A stretch of 40,000 nt of DNA from Glandiceps talaboti (lineage: Eukaryota > Hemichordata > Enteropneusta > Spengelidae), in contig NC_135549.1 of assembly GCF_964340395.1 (NCBI RefSeq), positions 21,562,342-21,602,341 on the forward strand. The letters run 5' to 3'. Positions within the stretch are counted from its first letter, which is position 1. The number at the start of each line of letters is the position of its first letter. A program made the translations under genes and the position numbers. Under the pieces are notes generated by a model. That model had not been told where the DNA came from, did not search any database, and saw only the letters and a list, made by a program, of their open reading frames with translations. Below are positions 1 to 12,188 of this stretch, piece after piece.

Positions 1-533
1 TTCAGATCGATCTGCTAAATAGTTTTGGAATTTAAGTTTTTTGACCAAAAATCACATTTTTTTACTCAAATCACACACTGGTGGTAAGATCATTTTGATA
101 GCACTACTGAACCTTATCAGTTGTGCTAAAAATTGTATCATTGCAATGGTTTGGATATAAACTGGTCACATCAACGTTTGGCATCATCGAGTAGCTGCAC
201 AAATATACAGCTGTATACCGAACTATTTCTGGCATTAGCCTCGAAAAATAGGGTAGGTAGGTAGGGATTTTTTTATTTTATCTTTTTAAATTTAAATTTT
301 TGAAAAATATTGCTTCGACCTAAATACAAACAAACTGTCGGTCAGAATACCCCTTCTGTATGTGCAGGCATTGCTAGGGAAAGAAAACAAATATGCATAA
401 AGGTCAAACAGACGAAGGATTGCGAAGGATTTCTAATCTTTTTGTTTTAAATGTTTAAAAAATGTTGAGGGTCGGCGGCTTAAACCATGGTCGGTCGGGT
501 TATCGGGAACACACTTTTTTGTCCCAAGTACAT
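1..533. other. AT-rich flank without a recognisable gene
   Basis: No open frame of useful length and no family match is visible. The stretch holds homopolymer T and A runs and a short GGTAGGTAGG run near 250-265. It directly follows the 3' end of the minus-strand LINE fragment and may include that element's 3' untranslated tail. Confidence 0.5.
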
Positions 534-1196
534 TCAGTAGTAGGTACGCATCCGCCATGTCTGACAGCTTGTGATCCTCTGGATGGTGTGCCACATATTC
601 CGGTCAGCAGCTCTATTGTACAGGAGTGAAAGTGCTGGTCCCATCAGATTCGTGACCCTGTCTATCCATCTGCTCCTTTGGCGTTCTGGTCTTCTGGAGC
701 CTTCGATTTTGCCCTGAAGGATAACCTTCTCTAGGCAATTGCCTTGTCGTCTCGCAACGTGGTCAAAATAGCTGAGGGTTAGCTGATTTACCCGATCCAA
801 GAGTCGTTGCTTCTGGCCAATGTCTTGAAGGATGCTGGAGTTACTTCTCTTCGCTGTCCAGGGTATTCTCAACGTTTTCCTCCAGCACCAGAGTTCAAAA
901 GCATTAATCTTATTTTGAACTGTGTTGGTGATGGTCCAGGACTCACTGGCATACGTAGCAATGGGAAATATAAGTGTCTGAACAAGCTTGATTTTGGTAG
1001 CTTTGGTGACACTCATATCAGCCCAGATCTTATGAAGCTTAGCCATCGCTGATCTTCCCAAAACCAGATGTCTTCTAATCTCTTCCTGACATCCTCCAGA
1101 GTAACTGATATACGCTCCCAAAAAGTTGAACTTGGTGACCACTTCAACCTCTTCAAGTACATTTAGTGTATGACCTTCGATACCTGTAATGGCATT
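534..1196 (-). mobile_element. LINE-type retrotransposon fragment: C-terminal tail of an endonuclease/reverse transcriptase
   Basis: The minus-strand frame is open for about 220 codons, from about 1196 to a stop at 534. It reads like the region after the reverse-transcriptase domain in RTE/CR1-like non-LTR elements. Visible landmarks are KFNFLGAYIS at the upstream end (the usual 'F.YLGS.I' motif), the WTIT and FELWCWRKTLRIPWT segments, and the late block SYFDHVARR then KIEGSRRPERQRSRW. The catalytic FADD box and the endonuclease domain are absent, so this is a 5'-truncated, dead copy. No ATG sits at the start because the fragment begins mid-protein. The assignment to a non-LTR element is firm; the exact clade is inference. 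It is unrelated to the cellular genes downstream. Confidence 0.85.
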
Positions 1197-1757
1197 TTAC
1201 CTCCTGCCAGAGGGTACAAAAAATAGCACACGGGAGGACTGACTTATTCTATAGTAATGCACGATGCGTATTTTGTGAAGTGGAAGTGATGGTGTCAACC
1301 AGGAAATCAAATGACTTATTTTTGTGATGAACCTGGAGATAAAGTTCTATTTCAAGGTAACAAGATTTGTTTAATGTACATGACAGATCTTAGAATTCAA
1401 TGATGAAATATGTACAATAACAACAAATCTAACAGTCAAATATGTGTATGGCTGTGTTTTATTTATCATTAATATGCAATGAATGTTACATTAAGATAAA
1501 TCTGTACTTGTCAAAAATTGATGACACTAACAATCAGATTGAAATGCTACAGAGAGAGAGGGTATTAAATACTAGTATTTATCTCCTTCGAATTCATCAC
1601 ATTTATTTTAGTACTCCAGTAATCTGCCTGTTTTCTTTTTCATAAATGTTCACGATTCCTCATATTTCTCTCAGAATACAGATATTCGATTTACAACGTT
1701 CATAACAATTGATGATGTGGGCAGGAACACTTGATACATTGCTATGTGGGCATATCT
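1197..1757. other. Intergenic, no gene seen
   Basis: AT-rich sequence between the LINE fragment and the first MITE. Only short open frames occur, with no domain or signal that I recognise. Confidence 0.45.
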
Positions 1758-2269
1758 GATAGTACCCAATCTGATTAAAATCTGATGTAGTGAATACTTC
1801 TTGATTTCTTTATTTACCTCTGCATCCTTCTATTGTTGTCGTTTGTTTTGATTTTGTTGTTCTGAGAGTGAGTACCTCCTTCCTACATCTGATTCAATGC
1901 CTTAGAAGTTGACGCTCAAATCCTACGCATTGAGTAACCCACTCAACTAATGTACACGTGTCTTATGTCGAAAACTTATGGGTACAATACCTCAAAATGC
2001 TCTGGTCAAACAGAGAGTGAGCACCGACAATGATGCTATTGTTTTGGTGGATTTGTTTGTTTGCAACTTCTATCTTGGAGTGCCAACTGTTTGATTGGCT
2101 GTGTGTACGCATGGGATTTGAACATGATTTTCTATGGTATTGTGTTAGATGTAGGAAGGAGGCGTACACTCTCAGAGAAACGAAATGACAATAATTGAAG
2201 GATACAGAGGTAAATAAAGGAATCAAGCTGTATTCACTACATTAGATTTTAATCAGATTGGATAGTACC
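1758..2269. mobile_element. MITE-like DNA transposon with long inverted repeats and a 9-bp target duplication
   Basis: A body from 1767 to 2260 begins CAATCTGATTAAAATC and ends with its exact reverse complement. Similarity between the arms continues inward for well over 100 bp with scattered mismatches (roughly 1767-1950 against 2075-2260). The body is flanked on both sides by the identical 9-mer GATAGTACC (1758-1766 and 2261-2269), a clean target-site duplication. There is no transposase, so it is non-autonomous. A 9-bp duplication with long inverted repeats is typical of Mutator-like elements, though 8-9 bp also fits Merlin. An 87-codon frame inside it (1963-2226, minus) is not a gene. Confidence 0.85.
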
Positions 2270-3154
2270 ACACAACAGAAGTGTATTAAACCAAATGTGA
2301 ACCATCTAGAAGTTTTTCAATCATATCGAACTATGTGATGCATCAAATAACTCAGAATTCAGAAATTACAATTTCTTTTGTTACTTCACTGATAGTGATG
2401 AAACTGTGCAAGTAAGCCACATTGTTTCAACCCTCTGAATGAATATCCCTTTGTGATGTCACCTTCTTTTGTATTCTTATTTGTTGAGGAATGACAAATT
2501 CACTTGGAAGGTCAATCCCATCAGATATAGAATTACACGACATGCGAGTGATGTATTTGGATTATAGGGTTGAGTGCTTCTGGTTTTCTCTGTGGTCATA
2601 CGTTCACACATGCAGCAAGTGAAAAGTGCAACAGAAAATATCACCAGCATGAGTGCAAATACCCAGAGTAGTACTCACATTGGCACTCACACATCATGAA
2701 TAGCTGTTTTTGTTACACATAAATGTTTTTTCTCGATACTATGCATTTCTGTGATTTTGTGTAAAAGGAATGACCACACACTCATTTGCATACATGCAAA
2801 TATGCAATAATGTTTCCAATATTGCTCTGCTGTGTAAACACACGAATAGTATGCATGAACCAATGTAAGTACATTGTAATCACTGGTACATAATTATGTA
2901 ATAACACATATACCAGAAAAAGGGTCAACTTGAAACAAATACAGCTAACCTCTCATTCTATAACATCTTCAAAAGATTGTAGTGTTAGAGTCTGACTAAA
3001 GGGAGTGTGTTTTGATAAAACAGTTTTGCTCTCTTAACACTACACTTATGACTGTTTACATCTGACTTTTCTAGGAAAAAATCTAACTTATCGAATATAT
3101 ACTGCTCTATTTATATATCAAATAGACTAAGAAAACACTTTAACATGTGAAAAT
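2270..3154. other. Intergenic, no gene seen
   Basis: AT-rich spacer between two inverted-repeat elements. No coding signal, RNA gene or extended repeat is recognised. Confidence 0.45.
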
Positions 3155-3504
3155 TTAAAGTGACCATATGGATGAGGATAGGGTATTTATTTTGGGTTTT
3201 AATTTATAATTTTTTTTTTATCATGGCCTCCTAATTGTAAAATCAATGTGAAACAACATATGCTAAGTCCTTGTTTGTAACTCAATAAATTGCAGATGAT
3301 TAATAAACATGTAAAATGTTTGTTGTTGTACGTACAATAACAAACGTTTTCATATATTTTTATAGCTGTTTTGCACTGTTAAAAAAACAGACTTGGTCTA
3401 CGTTGTTTCACATTGATTTTCAAGTAGGAAGCCATTATAAAATTGTTTTATGAATTAAAAAATCCAAAATAAATACCAAGTCCTCATCCATATGACCACT
3501 TTAA
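3155..3504. mobile_element. Foldback/MITE element with about 120-bp inverted repeats, flanked by TTAA
   Basis: The left arm (from 3159) begins AGTGACCATATGGATGAGGA. The right arm (ending 3500) reads, on the other strand, AGTGGTCATATGGATGAGGA. The similarity continues inward for about 120 bp, including the shared stretch AATCAATGTGAAACAAC. TTAA lies immediately outside both ends (3155-3158 and 3501-3504), as expected for piggyBac- or Kolobok-class insertion. The roughly 340-bp body has no coding capacity and is therefore non-autonomous. The superfamily is inferred from the TTAA flank only. Confidence 0.8.
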
Positions 3505-5140
3505 TATCATGTTATAACATGATTGTAGTCAAATTGTATATGATACAAGTTAAATCACAATTCTCTTGAATCAGTACTTGTTCACTTTAATAACAACATT
3601 GCGATAGGATCACTCTAGGTAAGCATATAGCTTGTACTTGTCACTCTCATATCCGTTATCTCAAGTTTGATCTTGATGTTAGACCATCTCATACAAGACA
3701 GTATTGAAATGCTCTCTTACAAGGAGTTGCACTGTACTTTCTAAAACTTGACATAGAACTTGACAATATTACCGTAGTAGATGGACATGGATCTGTACAG
3801 TAAACCATATGCTTACTTTTTGTGTATGTCATATGATTATTCCATTTCTTGCTTTCAAAATGTTCATTTTAATTCAAATTTAGCATGACTAAAATCAAAT
3901 CTAACATGAAGTAGCTATCACTTCAAAAATTCAGACCATTGCTTCGACTAACTTTGAATCATTCATATATCACATGTATATACATTTTCTCCAATGTTAC
4001 CACGTTCCAAGTTTGACTTTCTGTCTGTTCCTGTCTTTACATCAATCGTTTTCATTTATCTGTACCATCTTTTTTTCAAGTTCAACGTCACTGAGATAAG
4101 GGTAGACTTGCATCAAGCATATACTTTTTACTATATCTATATAAGTTTTCAACTTACATAGTAAAGAGTTTAAATGTCGAGCGATAGATACTTGATGAAT
4201 GAAAACTACCAGCTGATATTTTTAGCTGTACTCCAATCACTTAATTGTTTAAGAACATGTAAATGTGTTATATTTTGAAATTCAAGCTGCAAGTATTTCA
4301 TTATAGTTTTAACTTTCAAAGCAGTATTATATCTAGTATCAATATTACATGAATGAAATTTGAAAGTGTATGTTTGAACTTTTGCACAGTTTCAAAATGT
4401 ACATCCCTGCATGTAACATTACATTATAATTTCTCCTACAATGTTTGTGTTAAGGAGAAATGTAAATACCTATACTAGTATACTTATACACATGCTCTAA
4501 AACATTTATTCATAACCTTTGACATGTAAATGTCAAAGGTCTTTATCACTTTCCAAGTTCATTAAGATTAAGAGATGTGGTGCTGTTAGTGTTAGCATAG
4601 CTCAGTCTGTTTTGTATGTGTGTTTTTGTTGACAAGTTTAATTATCTCCATCAGTTTCATTTCTACAGATTAAAATTTCACATCATGCTTGTCAAATGAG
4701 GACAAAACATATTTGCAAGTATTTGCATGCGTACAGAATACTCTAAAAATAAACATGTGTGGAGAAATCAGTAAATCTATTGGCTTTGAGCAGTCAGTCC
4801 TACATATACTACAATGTACTAGACCAGATCATTACTATTATAGGTTTTTACCCAAAATACTGTAGCATGAAAAACCTTGAATATATTTTCAATATATTCA
4901 AAATGGCGGAACACATTTCTCATTTCCAAAATGAAACATAAATTCTTCGTTAATAATATCTTAATTTACATGTTTTCAAAAAAATCTAAATTTTAGCATA
5001 AAAAAGGATTAAAATAAAAGTGTATTGACCTTCAAGGACTATTCAAATAATACATTTAAATTACAATTTGCAAGAGTTCAATGCTCAAGTTGACAATCTG
5101 AAATCTGTACTTTTTACAAAATGTTTCCAATTTTAAATGT
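3505..5140. other. Intergenic/3' flank of CRBN
   Basis: No gene is seen. It contains a perfect palindrome with 10-bp arms (4516-4525 and 4530-4539, CCTTTGACAT and its complement). TTTATT at 4505-4510 could serve as an AATAAA polyadenylation signal for the minus-strand CRBN transcript, about 960 bases past the stop. That use is only a guess. Confidence 0.35.
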
Positions 5141-5505
5141 TCATGTCTCTCAGTTCTTTCACATCACTAGCTGCCATTCAGTGTCTGCTTCTTTCATACC
5201 TCTTAGTTCTTTCACATGACTCAGTGCCATCGGTTTTTTTTTTTTGCATCTGTCAGTTCTTTCACATGATTGGCTTCCATTCATCATGTGGTTCTTTACA
5301 TCTATCAGTCCTCTCACATGATTGGCTGTCATTCATGGTCTGCTTCTTTCACGTCTCTCAGTCTTTTCATATGAGTGGTTACCATTCATTGTCCTAGTTC
5401 TTTACATCTATCAGCTCTTTCACATGTATGGCTGCCATTCAGTGTCTTCATGTTTCTCAGTACTGTACTTTCACATGATTGGCTGCCATTCAGTGTCAAG
5501 TTCTG
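5141..5505. repeat. Imperfect tandem repeat of roughly 50 bp, about 7 copies, overlapping the CRBN 3' end
   Basis: The units share a core like CTTTCACATGATTGGCTG followed by CCATTCAGTGTC and a TTCTTT-rich linker. Copies are visible around 5155, 5210, 5260, 5315, 5365, 5420 and 5470, with drift and a T run inserted near 5230. The last copy (about 5470-5500) overlaps the C-terminal codons and stop of CRBN on the opposite strand. The repeat is not transposon-like and looks like local slippage or unequal-exchange amplification. Confidence 0.8.
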
Positions 5506-8500
5506 CAGTACCTTCTATACCAGGAAACAATGCGGACCTACAAATTCCCCAAAACTTCTCCGGTTTCAACTTCTTTTTGGAAGATGTAAATTTCCATCCC
5601 ATATGACTTGCACATCCCCGACACTGGCAGATTGTCCAGGCATATCTAAATATAATATATGAAATCTTCTTATTAGAAAATGGCAGGTCATTCATTAGAA
5701 ACTGGCTGGTCATTGTACAGATATACAAGTAACCACTATACGATAAAGAATTGAATCACAATAAAATATCCTACATAAGGAAACTAGTAACAGATTCTCA
5801 TCAGAAAAGTTTTCCTAAATTCTGGAAATCTAACTTGAGAGAGATTTTGATAATTGAGTGTTCACTTTACAATGGAATAGTGGTATCATTGTGCTGTTAT
5901 GATAAATACCAGAATGAATATTAGTCTAAGATATGTCAGAATGTGTGTTTACGAGCCGACATTAGATTCATAATGCATGTGATAGTTAACAAGATTGCAA
6001 GCAGATTCATTGTAATGATTAACAACATTGAGGACAGTTTCTTTGATGTTAACAAGTTGCGGACACTGTCACTGTGTTAAAATTATTCTATTATCTAGAA
6101 AGCATCTTGTTCACTGGAATTACGGCTATGGTTGAAACAGTGGGGTAAGATGAAAGGGTGGGATATAACTAAATTCATCCTAGAAAAGAAAACAAAGCGC
6201 ATATTTCAGAACCTATTTGGCTGTGTCACACTGTAAACTTTCCAATACTGTCCTTTCTGATACCAAGGTTCTAAACTCTTTGGAAAAAATACATCACATT
6301 GACACATTTTCTGTGTTTTACATTTGATACAGTCTGTCTCTAATAATTAACAATTTAAACAGACAGATTGACAAACGAAAACAAAAGCAAAACATTAAAA
6401 GGAACATTTGTATTATTTGTACAAGTGTGTACATACCGCACTTGTTCATGTATAACCCCTAGGGAGATGGTACAAAACCAAAATAAATGAGTTTACACAT
6501 GAGCAATTAAAGCAGGTAAAAACCGGTCAAGATAGGAGGGACAGGACTTCTAAATGAACAGGGGACTATACAAGGATGAGTATAGTACATATTATTTACA
6601 ACAAGCCCTTAGTACTTTTTCAAAGACTGAATGCTGTGTACACTCCTACACGTGAAATTAATGATTAGCAAGAGTGCCAATAACTAGTATGCTTAAACTT
6701 ACCCTGGAAACCAGCTATTCTCTGTTGATGGTCGACCAATTAGACTCAGTCCTAGTGCTCTGTAACATGTCAGTGTGTCATGTACGTAACCTCCAGGGTT
6801 GACATAGGCTGCCATAGGACCATCCAGTGACATACTAGGAAATAAGGATACAAACATACGCTTGAAAAGAACTGTCAAATGCAGAAACATGATAGTATTA
6901 GTAGTAAATTGCATCACTGTATCTCTACATTTATGTGCAAAACTCAATATCTTCGAAAATATGCATCAGGTTTCCAATTTGTATGTTGTATATCTGAACA
7001 AGTAATATCATTACTAACTGGACAATCACTTGCATAAAGATCAAAGGAAAACAGTCAAATTGAAAACAGAGTAAATATTTCACTGAATAATGGTGTTCAC
7101 AACAACAGGACTTACCTGAATACATCATTTTTATTAGCAATTTGTTGTCCACATTCTTTGCAGCACAGAACAGTACACTGTAATGGGTTACAATTGACGA
7201 AAGAGAAAAGACATTGGTTAGTTTATACATTCCATTATAAATACATGATTTACTTATGACTGTACTGGAAATTTTTGGTTAATATTTATTTTGGCTTATT
7301 TCTCATTGCCTGGAAAGCCAGAAGGAAAAAAAATGCCTTCTTGTACATTTAACACAATGTAACAGTCTTGTAATTAGTAAAAATTAGACTTTGAGAACTA
7401 CCTGAAGACTGTAAAATTGCAAAATTTTCTAGTAGTGAAACAAATTTTCATAGAAGACATAGACACCCCCCCCCCCCCCCGAAATACTTTACTTCTATAT
7501 GACTGAATGGAGACACAATTTAAAAGAAATTGGTGGCAACAAATAAATGCCATTCACAATATTCAGTAAAACTAAATATCTAGATTTACAGTATGTTGCA
7601 CAAAACAGCACCCAATTTCATATTCTTGACCTAAGCATATTTTTTCCCTTGTCACAAATCATCTATGAACCAATGGCAATGCCTCAATAATTGATTGCAA
7701 GGCAGATTTTTTTTACTGTTAATTTACCCCCCCCCCCCTTGATAGGACCATTATTTTGTTCATAACATTTTCTACAGCTTTACCAGCCATCTACATTTTA
7801 ATCCCTATTAATGCTGTGCTTTAAACATTTTTCACAACTTTAAGAAATGTTTGTTTCACATACAGTAATACTCGGTATCTTATGTTACCTTCTTCATGAG
7901 GTCCAGCTCACACCTAAGTCTTTGTACTGGAGAGTTGATTTCTAGTAAATGTAACCGCCATGTATCATTCAAAGGTAAATTACTGGCAACCCAGAAAGAG
8001 AAATCTAAGAGCAACACAGAACAGAAACCTGTCAGATATGAATAATTGTTAATTCACTGTAGTGTCTTACACATTAAATGGTATCACATTGCAATTATTC
8101 GTCAGTGATACATATGCAACTTAAATTTACAAATTAATGTACAATTTCTGTGGTATATGAATGATTTGATAGCATTTTGTTGTATTTGACCTAAAATAAG
8201 TGTTCTTTTTGAGGGGTACCTCTAGTAAACTTTATACACTTTCCTCTACCATAATTTTGACGTGGAACCTCTGAGGAACCCCCAGTAAACTTTGTACAGT
8301 TTCCAATACCAGTAAGGAGACAGTTATACAGTATCACATACACAGAGGCACCATTATTGAATTTTTTCTGGCCTGAAATGTTTTATGGTAAGAAGATGCA
8401 AGGGCTTCCACAGTTCCACAGAGTATACTTTATTACAGTTTGGATCAAGCAGTTTGATTACCTGATGGGTTTTCTGGTGTTGTTAGCTTTCTATGTGTGC

Positions 8501-11500
8501 CTTCATACCAGCTTGATAATTCACATCGAATCTTATGCATCAGTAAAGTCTACAAGAGATTAACATAAATATGTTTAGTACTGATACTGTCAGTGACACT
8601 TATCCAAAAATAATCAGTTTTCATGATGTATTGTTGTGTGTATCACCACTGTCTATGGTATCACCAAACACAGGCAAAACCAATATGCTATATTCTAGTT
8701 TCCTATTTAAAGGGCATCACAGGTTAGGGATGAACAGCACCCCCAGTGGCCAAACTATGCAATCTTTTACCTTTCTGTTGAAAGGAATGTGGCATATTTA
8801 CATGGGCATAAATACCATAAAACACCTTCTTCCTAAATAAGGATGATTAGATGTAGACTTTCTCCAAGCAATGGAAAGTACGGTGAATTATTTTCACCAA
8901 GCAGGTATTTTAGACTATACCCCACCCCACATGTGTTTAGGGTTTAGTTAATTTAACTCTGAAAACATAAGTATATGGGACTTATTTGAAGGTGGGTGAC
9001 ACACGTGGACACAAAATGTACATCTTGGACTCTGGATGAAACATCTTGTGATGGATTCAGGCTAATATTTCCATTCATTCAAGTTGTCCATGAAGACGTA
9101 GTACAAAGTAAAGACCTAATACACGCTCCTGTCACTAAAAGTAATGAAAAAGTGTGTTGAACTTACAGCATCATACTGTTCATAAACCCATGGAGGCCAC
9201 CATGTTAAGTTAGCAGCTGACAACTTCCTCTTTCTCAGCCACCTGACATCAGTACCATGTGGCTGTATATTCATTTCACTGGTTTGCCTCTTTCTCTTCG
9301 GTTTTACACTCTGTAACTTTAGTTTGTCCTGCGAATCAAGTTTTGCTCCTTCTAAAACTTCTGGTGGTGTTCTTTCTGAGAGAATCTTGACTTTTGCTAC
9401 TGTGACTCTTGGAGAGATAAGAAAGAATTACATTGTCAGTACTGTACGACTTGGATGATTCTGGATTGAAAACGTGGGCTAGGATTCAACATGCAAATCA
9501 GTGAAGAACCATATGTGGGGTTAACAAATCTCTTTCTCTTGTCCTTAAAATTCTGAACACACTCAAGAGTTAACATTACAAAAATTGAACTTCAAAAACA
9601 CTTAACCAAGAACACTTTAACACTAAAAGACTGGTTTTCTATTAGGACAGTATGTAAACTTTACTTTAGATTGCAGTAATGATCACCTACCCATCTGTTT
9701 GTCTCCTAGACTCAATCAGTTCAAATCTTTGTCGTCCTGTAGCTTTTACCCGAATTGTGTCTATACCAGCTTCTGATTCTTCCTTGACAGAAAATATCTC
9801 CGCTGTGGTTCCAACCTTGGCAATAGTAGGAGTGTAACGGTAGTCTTCATATCTGTTGGAATCGCATACATTTGTTAATACTTTAACCAAGTCATTAGAA
9901 AATTTTGCTGAATAGAAGTAAAATGTACTCGCTGGGTAGTTGACTTACTAAACATATCAAATTTTCACTACAGGAAAACATTGATATTTTTAACAAAAAA
10001 ATATTGGCACAATAATAAACGAACTAGCTGTTATTGGGTCATACCAACAAAACTGTAATAGTTATTTAGTAAGAGATATGCTAACATTGGTTTAACAAAG
10101 TATGGGATCAAATCATTCAGTGAGTGATAAAGTAACATTTGACGGAGTTGAAATTGAGTTTATCTGTTAGTAAATATCTATCTTAGTGTCTTACCTGTAT
10201 GGAACCAAACCAAATGTCCTGTCTGTTTGCAGTACACGTTTCATCATAGCTACAAGTCTGGGTTGAAACAGGTGTAATGGTAGTGTCTGTCCTGGTATAA
10301 GTACCACGTTCGGCACAGTCAAGAATGGTAAGCTTAAATAACTGTCATCATCTAACACAGTACGTCCACTGTATTCTTCTAAATCTGTGCCTAAGTACTG
10401 AGAAGAAATGAAGATATATGTGACACTGCTTGTCCACACACAAGTCAACATTCTTTTACATCTTAGCATGTCTACATTGGCACATCGCTGAAGTTGTGAT
10501 TCCAGTGTCCTTTCAACAAAAGGCTATGTGTATCTGGAAATACGGTCATGGTCTAAAAATCATGAAAAACATTGTCACACGTAACATACAGTACTAGTAA
10601 GACACTGCATATAATACCTTACATTAATAAAGATTATTGTTTACCAATACACTGCTGCAGTATTGCTAGCCCAGAGACTTGGCAATCTGACTTGACATTG
10701 TGACCAAGCTGTATGTCAAGTCAGATAGCCAAGTGGCTAGGCTACAGTTTCACCTGATGGGAAACATCAGACTATTAAACATGGATTGAAAGTTTAGTCA
10801 AGTACAAACAGATGTTTTCCATCGAAAGTCTCAGATCTGGTTATACGATTTTCCAATGTATACTTTGTTCAGACATACAGTTTGGCAGGTATATATATAT
10901 AGACAAAATGCAGGTGTACAATTAGGTAAACTATTTTTACATTAAAACATATTTCCTTCTGAGATTATACACATTTATAACTTACAGAATGAGCAGTTGG
11001 TAATGCTGGGTCATAGTTTGTATCTGACTGTGTTGTGGCAGGGGGAGGGTCTGGATCTTCCTGCATTTCAACATCTACTTCCTCCTCTTCTTCCTCCTCC
11101 TCCTCATCTAAGGAATACAAAAAGTTGAATAACTTCTTTTATTTTCTGAAATGGCGTGATTCAAAGTTCATATTCACAGTACCTTTATATAACACCACAT
11201 CCCTTCTATGACATCTTTGCAAACAGCAAAAAAAACAGCAATGACAAAATTCAAAGTCATACACCCTCCTGCCTGAGCCTACTTTCTCTATCGAGTGAAA
11301 TTTTGTCACTCATGACTTAACTTGGAAATGTCATGCCAGACATATATATCAACAGTGGGTTTTAGCCTTCATAGAATTTTTCTTCTTTCACTATAACTTT
11401 TAAGTGAGAAAAGACAACATGAATATGTAAATTAATTATGTTTTGTTAACTTTTGTCTGAACTCAATGTGCCATCTAGTACTAGTACTTTGGAAAACATT

Positions 11501-12188
11501 TTTTTAATATCCCCAAGAGAAACTATAATATATATACTTCACCAAACTATTGACCAATTATCTATGGAATACAATGTGTACTCATCAAACAAATATATGA
11601 ACAATATATGAATAATCAAATTGACAAACAATGAATGGAAGATATCATGCTACACGATTGATTGTGAAGTTCAGTACCAGTCATTGGTACATAAGCGACA
11701 CAATTTTTTAATTTTTTTTATTGCATAATTTGGAAATGAAAGGTGTCTCAAAAATTAATAGACCCATGCATAGTGTCACTGGCAGTGAGATTTTATTGTT
11801 GACAGTAATATTTGCAATTGAATACCTGCATGGTCTGCAACTTTTGCAAGATGGCATGTAAAGTTAATGATGTTTTATAAATCATACATAACAATAACAC
11901 ATTGCACCTAAATGCAACATTTTACACATGTGACATGATTTGTACCAGGATGATGATTGCGCGTACAAATGTGCATGTACGACGTCATGATTTCTGGGAT
12001 GTACGAATCATCGAAATATTTCTGAAATTCATTAGCTACTGCATATTTTACGTTTACTGGTGCACGTTATCGTACTTCAGAATTCACTAGCTATATTACT
12101 GTTAAAGTTGCAAACATTACAAACGCTCACCACTGTCCGACGACGAATCTTCTGCGTTCAACAGCAAAGGTAGCAGGTCGTCAGCCAT
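5471..12188 (-). CDS. CRBN: Cereblon, substrate receptor of the CRL4 ubiquitin ligase (10 coding exons)
   Basis: Exons (minus): 12188-12131, 11107-10986, 10397-10195, 9852-9691, 9407-9167, 8549-8462, 8004-7889, 7177-7116, 6834-6703, 5645-5471. All have GT/AG ends and compatible phases, giving 452 aa (human 442). Order: acidic N-tail with nine Glu (about 20-36); LON-like domain from about 61 ([17 protein letters not shown]-like block, ATGRQRFE); DDB1-binding helical region; C-terminal CULT domain from about 331. Zinc cysteines C336, C339, C403 and C406 are present. The three pocket tryptophans are W392, W398 and W412 (human W380, W386, W400). Family knowledge: CRBN binds DDB1 and recognises C-terminal cyclic-imide degrons in the cytosol and nucleus. 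Oddities: human H378 is N390 and V388 is I400 here, and the C-terminus DTEWQPIM is encoded within a tandem repeat. The start ATG at 12188 is the only one fitting the conserved N-terminus. Confidence 0.96.
7466..7480 (+). repeat. Poly-C tract in a CRBN intron
   Basis: An uninterrupted C run in the intron between CRBN exons 7 and 8 (a G tract in the CRBN transcript). A shorter C run lies near 7729-7738. This is simple sequence with no inferred function. Confidence 0.8.
10667..10744 (-). other. Stable hairpin in CRBN intron 2 (pre-miRNA-like shape)
   Basis: Arms of about 34 nt (10667-10700 and 10711-10744) pair with few mismatches. The core TCTGACTTGACAT on one side meets its exact complement on the other, ACTTGGC also pairs with its complement, and a roughly 10-nt loop separates the arms. 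Size and shape fit a microRNA precursor within the CRBN primary transcript, or a small foldback element. I do not recognise a known miRNA seed. Confidence 0.4.

Noticed and set aside
1963-2226. 87-codon frame on the minus strand
   Set aside because: It lies inside the inverted-repeat MITE and crosses its right arm; no transposase motif.
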